From Flavobacteriales bacterium (GTDB lineage: Bacteria > Bacteroidota > Bacteroidia > Flavobacteriales_D > Sanyastnellaceae), in NCBI GenBank assembly GCA_022428205.1, contig JAKMCW010000093.1, positions 1 to 64,000 on the forward strand: a DNA stretch of 64,000 nt. The letters run 5' to 3'. The position numbers were made by a program, and so were the translations under genes. Numbering within the stretch: the stretch's first letter is position 1; each line of letters begins with the position of its first letter. Positions 15,401 to 25,772 of this stretch are shown piece by piece. The notes under the pieces were generated by a model. The model was given only the letters and a program-made list of their open reading frames with translations, searched no databases and was not told the origin of the DNA.

Positions 15401-16060
15401 TCAGGAGAGGCGATTGGACAGAACCTCGAGATTGAAGTCCTCAAAGCCCGCAATGACGAATTCGGCTGCGGCCAAGGTTTGGGGGTCTCCTACACCTACA
15501 GCACGAAATCCTCCGTTGACCGCAGCTTGCACCCCAGAGACGGCGTCTTCAAACACCACACACTCCGATGGAGCCACTCCAAACGCTTGGGCCCCTTTAA
15601 GGAAGACCTCGGGGTCAGGTTTTGAAAAGGTGATGCTGTTGCCGTCTACAATGGCCTCAAAGCGATCGACAATCTCACAGCGCTCCAATATGAGCGGGGC
15701 GTTTCTGCTGCTCGACCCCAATCCCACCTTGATGCCTTGGCTGCGCAATTCATCAATGAAAGGAATCACACCAGGAAAGAGCTCATCAGGTGTCATGCCC
15801 GACACCAACTCGAGGTACTGGTCATTTTTGCGCTCCATCAAACGAACCTTGGTGTCGTTGTCGAGGACCAAGCCCCCTTTTGACAAAATGTATTCCAAGG
15901 AACCAACGCGGCTTACCCCCTTGAGCTGTTCGTTGTCCTCTTGCGTGAAGGGCACCCCCAATTCTTCTGCCAATCGCTTCCAGCCCGAAAAATGGTATTT
16001 GGCCGTGTCGACAATGACTCCGTCGAGGTCAAAAAGGCAGGCTTTGGGGATGTAGGCCAT
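15401..16060 (-). CDS. pgmB: Beta-phosphoglucomutase (HAD superfamily)
   Basis: The enzyme turns beta-glucose 1-phosphate into glucose 6-phosphate. The 219-residue product shows HAD motif I FDLDGVIVDTAKYHF (nucleophile Asp11, acid-base Asp13), the cap-domain segment WKRLAEELGVPF and LKGVSRVGSLEYIL typical of beta-PGM, motif II GLGSSSRNA, Lys in SKPDPEVFL, and motif IV VFEDAVSGVQAA. It lies 17 bases upstream of the GH65 gene and 11 bases after the kinase gene in the same operon, the usual pairing for phosphorolytic maltose use. Confidence 0.95.
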   Translation of the reverse strand: MAYIPKACLFDLDGVIVDTAKYHFSGWKRLAEELGVPFTQEDNEQLKGVSRVGSLEYILSKGGLVLDNDTKVRLMERKNDQYLELVSGMTPDELFPGVIPFIDELRSQGIKVGLGSSSRNAPLILERCEIVDRFEAIVDGNSITFSKPDPEVFLKGAQAFGVAPSECVVFEDAVSGVQAAVNGGFRAVGVGDPQTLAAAEFVIAGFEDFNLEVLSNRLS

Positions 16061-16071
16061 GGGCTCAGCGA

Positions 16072-16941
16072 TTAAGACTTCAGGGCGGGAAGGATGTGCT
16101 TGAGGTGGTAAGAAGCCAGGCCGTCAATCGGCTTCTTAATGATCTGACCCACTTCAATGCCGTCCTTGGCGCATTCAGCGCGCAACTCCTCCTGAAAATG
16201 GTACGCTACACTGCCAATGAAGTGCACAGGTTCGTTGGGCCACTCACTGAAACACTTCACGTGTACGTCGAGAAAGGCCCTGAACCCTTCGGATAGCCAC
16301 GCTTTGAACATCGGTTCAGTCCGGTGCTTGCCGATGAAGGTCATGAAACTGGCCAAGAAGACATTGGGGTCCTCTTTGAGGTAGACGTGGTCGATGATGT
16401 CGTCTTTAGAAAGGCCGTAGCTCTCATCAAAGTCGGCTTCCACCGCTGCAGGCAGGTGGTGGTACAACTTGGCCGCCAGCAATTTCTTACCGTGCCAACT
16501 TCCGCTGGCCTCGTCTCCGAGGATGTAGGCCAAGGCTGGCACTTCCTCCGAAACACCTTGGCCATCAAAGCGACAGCTGTTGGAGCCCGTGCCAATGATG
16601 CATGTGATGCCCGCGCGACCGTCATATGTGCTGTAAGCTGCACCAACGAGGTCGTGGTCCACTTGTACCTCAGCGCCAGTAAATACCCGCTGAAGTCCCT
16701 CCTGTATGATGGCACACAGGTCGGGAGAGCTGCTTCCAGCCCCGTAAAAAAAGACATGCGTCACCTCTTCTTGAATGGTCCGCACATCGCTGTGCCCATT
16801 CATCACTTCTTCCACCTTGTCGGCATCGTGGAAATATGGATTGAATCCCATGGTATGGAATTCCATCATCTCCGTGCCTGAAGCGTCAAGGAGCTGCCAG
16901 TCGCACTTTGTTGAGCCGCTATCGGCGATCAGCACACGCAT
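16072..16941 (-). CDS. BadF/BadG-type sugar kinase (N-acetylglucosamine kinase-like)
   Basis: A 289-residue ASKHA-fold kinase. Phosphate-1 loop ADSGSTKCDWQLL is at the N terminus, FYGAGSSSPD and the phosphate-2 loop ITCIIGTGSNSCRF are in the middle, and HFIGSVAYHF is the adenosine motif. The family includes eukaryote-like N-acetylglucosamine kinases and is common in Bacteroidota with the annotation N-acetylglucosamine kinase. Here the gene sits between gap and pgmB, 3 and 11 bases from its neighbours, in an operon that yields free glucose from maltose. A glucokinase role is therefore a fair inference, but substrate choice cannot be read from the sequence. Confidence 0.85.
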   Translation of the reverse strand: MRVLIADSGSTKCDWQLLDASGTEMMEFHTMGFNPYFHDADKVEEVMNGHSDVRTIQEEVTHVFFYGAGSSSPDLCAIIQEGLQRVFTGAEVQVDHDLVGAAYSTYDGRAGITCIIGTGSNSCRFDGQGVSEEVPALAYILGDEASGSWHGKKLLAAKLYHHLPAAVEADFDESYGLSKDDIIDHVYLKEDPNVFLASFMTFIGKHRTEPMFKAWLSEGFRAFLDVHVKCFSEWPNEPVHFIGSVAYHFQEELRAECAKDGIEVGQIIKKPIDGLASYHLKHILPALKS

Positions 16942-16944
16942 GAA

Positions 16945-17955
<1,011 letters not shown>

Positions 17956-18936
17956 TCAGATACTGAGAATCTGGGCTACGCGGAGTTCTTCGTCGAGCCC
18001 TTTTGATTTCCTATTGATGGCTTCAGGGAACGGAGTGTAGACCACTTCATCGTTCACCATGCCGGCCATCACGGCTGTTTTTCCGCTCAACAAGGCTTCT
18101 ACAGCACCGACGCCGAGTCGGCTGGCCAGGACACGGTCAAAGCAACTGGGGTCACCTCCACGCTGGATGTGCCCGAGCACGGTAACGCGCGTGTCATACT
18201 TGTCGAAGCGAGCGTGCACTTTGGCGGCGATTTCCATCGCACCTCCATTGGTATCCCCTTCTGCTACGATGACAATGCTGCTGGTCTTGTTGGACTCTTC
18301 TCCCCGCGCCAAAATGGAAATGAGGTCGTCTACGTCCATGCCTGCTTCTGGCGTCATCACCGCAATGGCACCGGTCGCAATGGCCGTTTTCAAGGCGATG
18401 TATCCGCTGTCTCGGCCCATGACCTCCACAAAGAACAGCCGGTTGTGACTGCTCGCTGTATCGCGGATTTTGTCGACAGCCTCGACGACCGTGTTTGTGG
18501 CGGTGTCGTACCCAATGGTGTAGTCTGTACCCGCAAGATCATTGTCGATGGTTCCCGGAATGCCGACTACCCGAATATTCTGCTCCTCAGCGAGTTTTTG
18601 AGCGCCTGTGAAGGTCCCGTTCCCACCAATCACGACAAGGGCATCAACCTGTGCATCGCGCAAAACTTTCGCAGCCTTGGCCCTCCCCGACTCCTCGTGA
18701 AAGTCCATGCAACGAGCGCTCTTCAAGATGGTGCCGCCTCGGCCCAAAATCTTGGCTACACTCCGGGCGTGAAGCCGCTTTAAGTCTCCGGTAATCAAGC
18801 CTTCATAGCCTTGAAAGACACCCGTCACTTCAATGCCGTGAAAGACAGCACAACGCACAACTGCACGAATGGCTGCATTCATTCCGGGGGCGTCACCTCC
18901 ACTGGTTAAGACGCCGATGCGTTCAATTTTACTCAT
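17956..18936 (-). CDS. pfkA: 6-phosphofructokinase
   Basis: The enzyme phosphorylates fructose 6-phosphate, the committed step of glycolysis. The 326-residue product has the nucleotide loop GVLTSGGDAPGMNAAIRAV, the catalytic PGTIDNDLAGTDYTIGYDTA, MGRDSGYIAL and the substrate site HIQRGGDPSCFDR. In E. coli PfkA the phosphoryl-donor site reads GGDGS; here it is GGNGT, with Asn106 in place of the Asp and Gly107 kept. Gly at the second place favours ATP over pyrophosphate as donor. It is the first gene of the operon, divergent from the Nudix regulator with a 69-base gap. Confidence 0.95.
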   Translation of the reverse strand: MSKIERIGVLTSGGDAPGMNAAIRAVVRCAVFHGIEVTGVFQGYEGLITGDLKRLHARSVAKILGRGGTILKSARCMDFHEESGRAKAAKVLRDAQVDALVVIGGNGTFTGAQKLAEEQNIRVVGIPGTIDNDLAGTDYTIGYDTATNTVVEAVDKIRDTASSHNRLFFVEVMGRDSGYIALKTAIATGAIAVMTPEAGMDVDDLISILARGEESNKTSSIVIVAEGDTNGGAMEIAAKVHARFDKYDTRVTVLGHIQRGGDPSCFDRVLASRLGVGAVEALLSGKTAVMAGMVNDEVVYTPFPEAINRKSKGLDEELRVAQILSI

Positions 18937-18987
18937 CAGATAAGGGAGCGCGAAGTTAGCGAGAGATGTGTCAGCGAGAAATTAGTG

Positions 18988-18995
18988 TACTTTTG
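18988..18995 (+). promoter_or_regulatory. -7 promoter element of the Nudix regulator gene
   Basis: TACTTTTG matches TAnnTTTG exactly, 10 bases before the ATG at 19006. It overlaps a small dyad GTGT-N7-ACAC (18985-18999) that could be part of an operator. The gap to pfkA is only 69 bases, so both promoters must lie close together here. Confidence 0.5.
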
Positions 18996-19005
18996 ACACC
19001 ATCTC

Positions 19006-19740
19006 ATGCAGAACGTAGCACTTAATAGGACTGTGCCAAACGCATCCGCTGCCACATTTGATCTCAGTGTGGACAATGTTGTTTTCGGCTTCGATGGCGA
19101 AAACTTACAAATCTTGCTCATCAGGCAGGGACTGCCCGGCGAAGACATGGAATCCGACCGCTTCCATATGGCTGTGCCAGGAGATCTTGTCTTTCCCGAG
19201 GAGGACCTGGATGAAGCAGCCGATCGCATTCTCAGCACCCTCACCTCCCTCAAGGGGATTTATCTAAAGCAATTCCAAGCCTTTGGCGCTCCTAACCGCG
19301 TCTTCGACGAAAAGGACAAGGAATGGCTCACACGATTCAGGCCGAACCCGGACCGCAGGGTGGTCACCATCGGATACTACAGTCTGGTGTCCATATCGGA
19401 ATACCGGCCTAAGCCGAGCAGCTTTGCCAGCCGCGCTGAATGGTGTCCACTTGAAGATGTTCCAAGGCTCGCCTTTGACCACAATGCCATCATAGAGGCC
19501 GGACTTCAGCGTTTGCGCGAAGACGTCGTGCACCGCAATATCATTTTTGAATTGTTGCCTCAGAAGTTCACTCTGGGCCAGTTTCAACGTCTCCACGAAA
19601 TCATCCTCGGCAAGTCCCTCGACAAGCGCAACTTCCGCAAGAATGTGAAGCGCATGGTTGGGGTGGTGCCCCTTGATGAGAAACAGGAGGGCGTATTGCA
19701 CAAGCCTGCGCAACTGTACACCTATCGGAAACCCGATTGA
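19006..19740 (+). CDS. NrtR/AraR-type transcription regulator with Nudix-like domain
   Basis: The 244-residue protein has an N-terminal Nudix-fold domain (~15-155: FDLSVDNVVFGFDGENLQILLIRQ, then the place of the Nudix box) and a C-terminal winged helix (~165-235: LLPQKFTLGQFQRLHEIILGK, KRNFRKNVKRM), the layout of NrtR and the Bacteroides AraR regulators. The Nudix box is degenerate: after GDLVFPEEDLDEAADRI the catalytic REUxEE is replaced by RILSTL, so hydrolase activity is unlikely and the domain probably senses a sugar or nucleotide ligand. It lies between the divergent glycolysis-maltose phosphorylase operon and the amylase-SusCD genes and may control both. The assigned family is firm, the ligand unknown. 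Confidence 0.88.
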   Translation: MQNVALNRTVPNASAATFDLSVDNVVFGFDGENLQILLIRQGLPGEDMESDRFHMAVPGDLVFPEEDLDEAADRILSTLTSLKGIYLKQFQAFGAPNRVFDEKDKEWLTRFRPNPDRRVVTIGYYSLVSISEYRPKPSSFASRAEWCPLEDVPRLAFDHNAIIEAGLQRLREDVVHRNIIFELLPQKFTLGQFQRLHEIILGKSLDKRNFRKNVKRMVGVVPLDEKQEGVLHKPAQLYTYRKPD

Positions 19741-19775
19741 GTGTAATTTCCACACTTACCTCAGGTAGACATATT

Positions 19776-22568
19776 ATGATGCATCGCCTCATGGTCACCG
19801 CATGGTGCGCCGTTTTCCCTCTCTTCCTCAGTGCTCAAGTCGTTTGGACAGAGCCACCCTTCCCTTCTGCAAGTGATCAAGTCACCTTGTATTACGATGC
19901 CTCGCAGGGCAACGGTGAGCTCGACGGTGTCATTCCTGTGTACATCCATACCGGCTTGATTACCTCCAATAGTTCCTCACCGACTGATTGGCAGTACGTC
20001 AACATGCCCTGGGCGAGCACAGACCCTGACTGGGTGATGGACTTTGAAGGGGCCAATTTGTGGAGCTACAACTTCGGCGGTCAAACCCTGGGAGACTTCT
20101 TTGGGGTGCCTGCTGGCGTCACTGCAGAGCAGCTGGCCATGGTCTTCCGCAACGGGAGCGGCTCATTGGTGGGCCGAGACTCCGACGGCGGCGACATCTT
20201 TTTGCCGCTCAATGATGGAAGTTTCTCAGCCGTCTTCCTCCAGCCAGCTTCGGACAATGCCCTTGCTGTTATGGGCGAGTCCTTTCCATTGCAGGCCTCT
20301 GCTTCGGAGCCAGCCAGTCTGGCCTACATCGTCGGTGGAGACACCCTTGCTTCAGCGGACAATGCCATCCAGCTGACCCATGATTTCTCACCCGAAGTGC
20401 CAGGGACGTTTGTGGTAGAGTTCCATGCGGACAATGGCGCATCCACCGTGGTCATTTCGACCACTGTATTGGTGCTCCCTGAGGAGCCGATTGCGGCTGC
20501 GGCACCCGCCGGGACCGTAGACGGTCTGAACCCTTCACCGGACGGCACCTCAATGGTCCTCCAGCTATACGCCCCTGGAAAGAGCCATGTGTTTTTCGTC
20601 GGCGACCTGACCGACTGGGCGACGCAGGCGCCTTTCATGATGAACGTGACGCCAGACGGTGACCGGTTCTGGATTGAGCTTACAGACTTGAATCCTCAGC
20701 AGGAATACCGCTACCAATTCCACGTTCTGCCCAACGACGACCGCTTCCCGGATCCATACGCAGAAAAGCAGCTCGACTACTGGAACGACCCTTGGATTCC
20801 CGAATCGACCTACCCCTTCCTCATCGATTTCCCAGTGGGTCAAACCAACCAATCACCGGTGAGCGTTTTCCAAACCGGCGGTCCAACCTTCAATTGGACG
20901 GACGGCGACTTTGAGCGACCAGCGCAAGAAAACCTCGTGATTTACGAGCTGCTCGTTCGAGACTTCAGCGAGGAGCGGACTTTCGACTTCATCATCGACA
21001 CCCTGGATTACTTGTCCTCGCTCAACATCACCGCCTTGGAACTCATGCCCGTGAACGAATTCAATGGCAACGACAGCTGGGGGTACAACCCGTCTTTCTA
21101 TTTCGCCGTTGACAAAGCCTACGGCCCCAAGGCCAAGTTGCAAGACCTCATCGATGCATGCCACGAACGGGGGATTGCTGTGATCCTCGACATGGTGATG
21201 AATCACAGCGACTGGCCGAACCCTCAAATTTTGATGTGGTGGCAGGACAACGCGCCATCTGCCGACAACCCCTTCTTCAATACCGTCGCCCCACCCAACG
21301 GCGTGGATTTCTTCTTTGACTACGACCACCAAGCTGAGGCCACACAGGACTTTACGAAGCGGGTGATGGACTTTTGGCGCGAGGAATTTCACGTCGACGG
21401 ATTCCGCTGGGACCTCTCCCAAGGATTTACTTGGAACGGCTCAGGAGGCGGATATGACCAAGACCGCATTGACCTGTGGGCAGAATATGGAGCGCATGTG
21501 TGGTCTCAGGATCCGGGGTTCTATATGATCCTAGAGCATTGGACGGACAACAATGAAGAAAAGGCGCTCAGTGACCTCGGCTTCATGACGTGGGCCAACG
21601 TCACCCATGATTACCAGGAAGCCGCCATGGGGTACAGCTCCAACCTCGCTTGGGCCAGTTGGCAAGAGCGCGGGTGGAACCACCCCCGTTCGGTCAGTTA
21701 CGCCGAGAGTCATGACGAAGAGCGTTTGATGTACAAGAACCTCCAGTTCGGCAATGGCGGAGCAGGATATAGCATCACGGATCTCGAAACGGCCCTGGCC
21801 AGAATGGAGCTGTCGGCCTGCTTCAACCTGCCCCTCCCCGGTCCCAAAATGATCTGGCAATTCGGTGAATTGGGCTATGACTACAGCATCAATACCTGTA
21901 GCGATGGCGTTACCATTTCTGAGGATTGCCGTGTTGCCGCTAAACCGGTCAAGTGGGAATACCGCGAAATGCCAGCGCGCTATCGCATCTATCAGGTCAT
22001 GGCCGCCCTCTCTGGTTTGAAGCGAGACCATGCTGTATTCCAGACGACGGACTTCACTTGGGACGTCTGGGGTTATGGCAAGCGGCTCTTGCTGAACGGC
22101 AATGACATGAATGTCGTGGTGGCCGGAAACTTTCAGGTATCCCCGCTCTCCATGGTGCCCGGGTTTCAGCACACGGGAACATGGTACGACTACTTTACTG
22201 GCGCGAGCATTCAGATTGCTGATGTCGAGGCTTCCTGGGATTTCGAGCCCGGTGAATACCACCTTTGGACGGACGTCCCCTTGGAAACCCCTGAGAACAT
22301 TCTCGGCATTGAAGAAGCCCAGCAGCCCGCCCGATTTAGCGTCATACCCAACCCAGGTCTGCAATCGCATTTGGCCTTGCACGAGACGGCTGTATCACAG
22401 GGCGTCGTCAAAGTGTTCGACTTGACGGGGCGGTGTGCCGCCACCATCGACATTCCGGCTGGTGCTGTACATGTCCCCTTGCCCGCTGGATTGCCTGAGG
22501 GGCCGTACCTCATACGGTATACCCAAGGCGGCACCAGTTCATCAACCTACTGGTTGAACCAGGAGTAA
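19776..22568 (+). CDS. Secreted GH13 alpha-amylase with T9SS sorting domain
   Basis: A 930-residue protein with a signal peptide (MMHRLMVTAWCAVFPLFLSAQ), an N-terminal beta-rich region, a CBM48-like E-set (~270-350, HVFFVGDLTDWATQAPFMM), and a GH13 barrel. The four GH13 motifs are present: DMVMNHS, GFRWDLSQGF (nucleophile Asp546), MILEHW (acid Glu587) and SHDEERL (Asp647). The last ~80 residues (FSVIPNP...VKVFDLTGR...YLIRYTQGG) are a type A T9SS sorting domain, so export across the outer membrane and cell-surface attachment or release is expected. The track start is a TTG within the preceding stop; the ATG at 19776 gives the signal peptide. It begins 35 bases after the regulator and leads the SusCD genes. 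Confidence 0.93.
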   Translation: MMHRLMVTAWCAVFPLFLSAQVVWTEPPFPSASDQVTLYYDASQGNGELDGVIPVYIHTGLITSNSSSPTDWQYVNMPWASTDPDWVMDFEGANLWSYNFGGQTLGDFFGVPAGVTAEQLAMVFRNGSGSLVGRDSDGGDIFLPLNDGSFSAVFLQPASDNALAVMGESFPLQASASEPASLAYIVGGDTLASADNAIQLTHDFSPEVPGTFVVEFHADNGASTVVISTTVLVLPEEPIAAAAPAGTVDGLNPSPDGTSMVLQLYAPGKSHVFFVGDLTDWATQAPFMMNVTPDGDRFWIELTDLNPQQEYRYQFHVLPNDDRFPDPYAEKQLDYWNDPWIPESTYPFLIDFPVGQTNQSPVSVFQTGGPTFNWTDGDFERPAQENLVIYELLVRDFSEERTFDFIIDTLDYLSSLNITALELMPVNEFNGNDSWGYNPSFYFAVDKAYGPKAKLQDLIDACHERGIAVILDMVMNHSDWPNPQILMWWQDNAPSADNPFFNTVAPPNGVDFFFDYDHQAEATQDFTKRVMDFWREEFHVDGFRWDLSQGFTWNGSGGGYDQDRIDLWAEYGAHVWSQDPGFYMILEHWTDNNEEKALSDLGFMTWANVTHDYQEAAMGYSSNLAWASWQERGWNHPRSVSYAESHDEERLMYKNLQFGNGGAGYSITDLETALARMELSACFNLPLPGPKMIWQFGELGYDYSINTCSDGVTISEDCRVAAKPVKWEYREMPARYRIYQVMAALSGLKRDHAVFQTTDFTWDVWGYGKRLLLNGNDMNVVVAGNFQVSPLSMVPGFQHTGTWYDYFTGASIQIADVEASWDFEPGEYHLWTDVPLETPENILGIEEAQQPARFSVIPNPGLQSHLALHETAVSQGVVKVFDLTGRCAATIDIPAGAVHVPLPAGLPEGPYLIRYTQGGTSSSTYWLNQE

Positions 22569-22649
22569 CCCTGAGCGACCAAGGTGTGTCAATTCAACAC
22601 GCCCGCACTTATTTTAGCCCTCCCTTCGGGGCACCTTACCCACCGATTC

Positions 22650-25600
22650 ATGAACCATTATTTATCGAGCTTTCTGATGATGGCCTGCCTTTGGCTCGCC
22701 CAAGGACTTTCAGCGCAAACCCTGAATGGTATCATCAGTGACGAGAATGGAAACCCCTTACCCGGGGCCAGCATTTTGGCCAATGGAGGGGCGCGCGGTG
22801 TTTCCAGCGATATGGATGGCCGCTTCAGTCTGTCCTTGGGGGCAGGAGAACATACAGTCTCGTTCAGTTTTGTCGGTTACATCAAGGTCACCCGCACTTT
22901 GACCTTGTCCGCCGGAGAGACCAAGTCACTCAAGATTGCCTTGGAGACCGACGCGGTGCTCATGGACGATGTGGTCGTCGTGGGGTATGGTGTCCAGCGC
23001 AAGAAAGAAGTGACCGGCTCCATCGCCCAGATCGACTCCAAACAAATCACCGCGGTTCGGACGCCGAGCTTTGAAGCTGCCTTACAAGGCCAAGCAGCAG
23101 GTGTGCAGGTCTCCCAAAGCTCGGGAGTGGCCGGAGCGGGAAGTTTGATCCGCGTCCGGGGTGTGGCTTCAGTTTCCGCAGCAGGTGACCCCCTTTACGT
23201 GGTAGATGGGATCCCCATTACCCAGAACTATTTCTTGCGTGGCAACAGTGGCGCCATGAACAACAACCCACTGGCTACCATCAACCCCAATGACATCGAA
23301 TCGGTAGAAATCCTCAAGGATGCGGCTGCTACGGGCATCTATGGATCGCGCGGAGCCAATGGGGTTATCCTCATCACCACGAAAAGGGGAAAGACCGGCA
23401 CCAGCTTTGAATTCAGCAGCAGCCTAGGCCTTTCTGAGCCCGCCTCACTGCCCAACATGCTAAATACCGAGCAATACTTGACACTCCGCCAAGAAGCTTG
23501 GGAAAACGATGGTGGAACGGGCTACGTATGGCTGCCCGGATTCACCTCATCTGGCGACAGTCCAGAAGCCCGGAAAGCGGCCTTTGAGCAAGCCATGCTC
23601 ACCGATACGGATTGGGTCAATGAGACCATTGGCACGGGCGTCAAACACAACTACAGCTTTGGTGCCCGCAAGGGAGGCGAAGACTACAACCTATATGCTG
23701 GCGTCAGTTACGACGACAATGGCAGCTATCTCTTGGGCAACAGCTATGAGCGGGTGAGCGGCCGACTCAATGCCGACTTTGAGCCAACGGATTGGGCCAA
23801 GATCATGGTCTCATCCAGCTTGAGCCAGGGCATCAACAACCGCATCGATGCCGCTTGGTCCGGAGGCCTTGGAGATGCCATGTCCAATGCCCTGCCCTAC
23901 TACCCCGTGTACCGGTCGGACACCCTCTTCAATTCAGACGGTACGGTCAACGCCTTGCCCGGAGACTACTACCTCTACCAAGACGAGTGGGGCGGTACGA
24001 AAAACCCGGTTGCCGTGCGCGAGAGCAAGACCTGGGTGACGACTGAAAACAGGTCCATCAACAACGCGAGTCTCATCCTCACCCCCATGGACAACCTCTT
24101 CATCAAGGGGTCTGGTGGATTTGACTACATGCACGTCAGGGAGGACATCTACAATCCGCCGAGCATTTTCATTTCCAGTGAACTCGGCAATGCCAATCGT
24201 TACGCCAACTACGTGCTCAATTGGAACTACAGCTTGACCGCTGACTACAAGATGAACTTGACTGAATTCAGTGCGCTAAGTCTTCTGGCAGGTTCTGAAT
24301 TTCAACGCACCGACAGTTATGGGTACGGCATCGGCTTCGGCGACGTGACGGGCCCCATCTTCGATAACGACAGCCTGCTGGAAGTGGCCAATGGTCAGAC
24401 TACGGTCAACAACCCTTCTCAGCACAGTTTTCTCTCCTATTTCGGCCGGGCCAACTACACGCTGAAAGACCGCTATTTCTTCCAAGCTACAGCGAGAGTA
24501 GATGGGTCGAGCCGGTTTGGTCGGAACTACCGTTATGGCTTCTTCCCTTCCTTAAGTGCGGGTTGGGTCATCAGCGACGAGCCTTGGTTCGAAAGCGGCG
24601 CCTTGAGCTTTCTGAAGGCCCGCACCAGCTGGGGTAAAACGGGCAATGCGGCCCTGCCTGACTACGCCCGTTTCGGCACATACAGCGCACCTGACAATGG
24701 CATCCTCTACAATGGACAGCCCATCCTGTTCCCGCTGCAGCCCGCCAACCCTAACCTGCGTTGGGAGACCTCGAGGACGGTAGATGCCTCCATTGAAATC
24801 GGCTTGTGGAACGACCGGGTGACCACGGAACTCGCTTACTACAACAAGCTTTCTCAAGACGTCATCATGAACGTCTCTACCCCGCCAAGCACGGGATTCA
24901 CCAACCGTTGGGACAACGTTGCGACCATTCTAAACCGCGGCGTGGAACTCTCCATCAAGAGCCGCAATCTGATCGGCGAATTCCAGTGGACCACTGAACT
25001 CAACGTGGCGCGCAACTACAATGAGCTCCAGAGCATTGGTGACTACACGCCCGACGCGGTCAGCGGTGGCACCAACGACAGTCGTGTGATCACGGGAAGC
25101 CCCGTCGGCAGCTTCTACTTGATGATGTTCTCCCACGTAGACGCCGAGACGGGACTGCCCGTCTACCTCGACCGTGCCGGCAATGAGACCTTTGATTACG
25201 ACAACAACGAACGCCAGTATGTGGGCGACGGCCTGCCTGACTTTGTGGGTGGCATGACCAACACCTTCCGCTGGAAGAATTGGGACCTCCGGGCACTGGC
25301 CACATTCAGCTATGGCGCCAAGATTTTTGACAGTTCTTCCAAGCGTCAATTGGGCGTTGTGACCAGTTGGAACATGCGCACTGAAATCTTGGACCGCTGG
25401 CGACAACCCGGAGATGAGGCCACCTTCCCAAGGTTGACCCTCGATGAAACCACTTACGGATTGCCGAGTGGATTCCCATGGTGGAACACCAGCCTGTTTG
25501 TTTTTGACGCTTCGTATCTGCGGTTGCGCAACCTGACCCTCGGCTATACCATTCCGAGTATCGGCCAAGGGCCACATGCCATCAAAGACTTGCGCATCAA

Positions 25601-25766
25601 CGCCAGCGTCACCAACCTCTTTACCATCACAAGCTTCCCCGGTCTGGACCCCGAAGTTGTTCGCGACTTTGAGAACGCCCAGGACCGCAACATGAGTCCG
25701 AACGTGACCTACCTCACGCCACCCCAAGAGCGGGCCTTTACCCTCGGCATCAACATGTCATTCTGA
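22650..25766 (+). CDS. susC: SusC/RagA-type TonB-dependent outer membrane transporter
   Basis: The 1038-residue protein imports oligosaccharides through the outer membrane using TonB energy. It has a signal peptide (MNHYLSSFLMMACLWLAQGLSAQ), a carboxypeptidase-regulatory-like domain (~25-105, NGIISDENGNPLPGASIL), the SusC linker VVVGYGVQRKKEVTGSI, a plug with VVDGIPI and ESVEILKDAAATGIYGSRGANGVILITTK, and a 22-strand barrel ending in FTLGINMSF. The track start at 22584 is not ATG; the ATG at 22650 starts the signal peptide. It is followed 6 bases later by susD, the standard pair. Given the amylases around it, maltodextrin or starch fragments are the likely cargo. Confidence 0.95.
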   Translation: MNHYLSSFLMMACLWLAQGLSAQTLNGIISDENGNPLPGASILANGGARGVSSDMDGRFSLSLGAGEHTVSFSFVGYIKVTRTLTLSAGETKSLKIALETDAVLMDDVVVVGYGVQRKKEVTGSIAQIDSKQITAVRTPSFEAALQGQAAGVQVSQSSGVAGAGSLIRVRGVASVSAAGDPLYVVDGIPITQNYFLRGNSGAMNNNPLATINPNDIESVEILKDAAATGIYGSRGANGVILITTKRGKTGTSFEFSSSLGLSEPASLPNMLNTEQYLTLRQEAWENDGGTGYVWLPGFTSSGDSPEARKAAFEQAMLTDTDWVNETIGTGVKHNYSFGARKGGEDYNLYAGVSYDDNGSYLLGNSYERVSGRLNADFEPTDWAKIMVSSSLSQGINNRIDAAWSGGLGDAMSNALPYYPVYRSDTLFNSDGTVNALPGDYYLYQDEWGGTKNPVAVRESKTWVTTENRSINNASLILTPMDNLFIKGSGGFDYMHVREDIYNPPSIFISSELGNANRYANYVLNWNYSLTADYKMNLTEFSALSLLAGSEFQRTDSYGYGIGFGDVTGPIFDNDSLLEVANGQTTVNNPSQHSFLSYFGRANYTLKDRYFFQATARVDGSSRFGRNYRYGFFPSLSAGWVISDEPWFESGALSFLKARTSWGKTGNAALPDYARFGTYSAPDNGILYNGQPILFPLQPANPNLRWETSRTVDASIEIGLWNDRVTTELAYYNKLSQDVIMNVSTPPSTGFTNRWDNVATILNRGVELSIKSRNLIGEFQWTTELNVARNYNELQSIGDYTPDAVSGGTNDSRVITGSPVGSFYLMMFSHVDAETGLPVYLDRAGNETFDYDNNERQYVGDGLPDFVGGMTNTFRWKNWDLRALATFSYGAKIFDSSSKRQLGVVTSWNMRTEILDRWRQPGDEATFPRLTLDETTYGLPSGFPWWNTSLFVFDASYLRLRNLTLGYTIPSIGQGPHAIKDLRINASVTNLFTITSFPGLDPEVVRDFENAQDRNMSPNVTYLTPPQERAFTLGINMSF

Positions 25767-25772
25767 TCCGCC

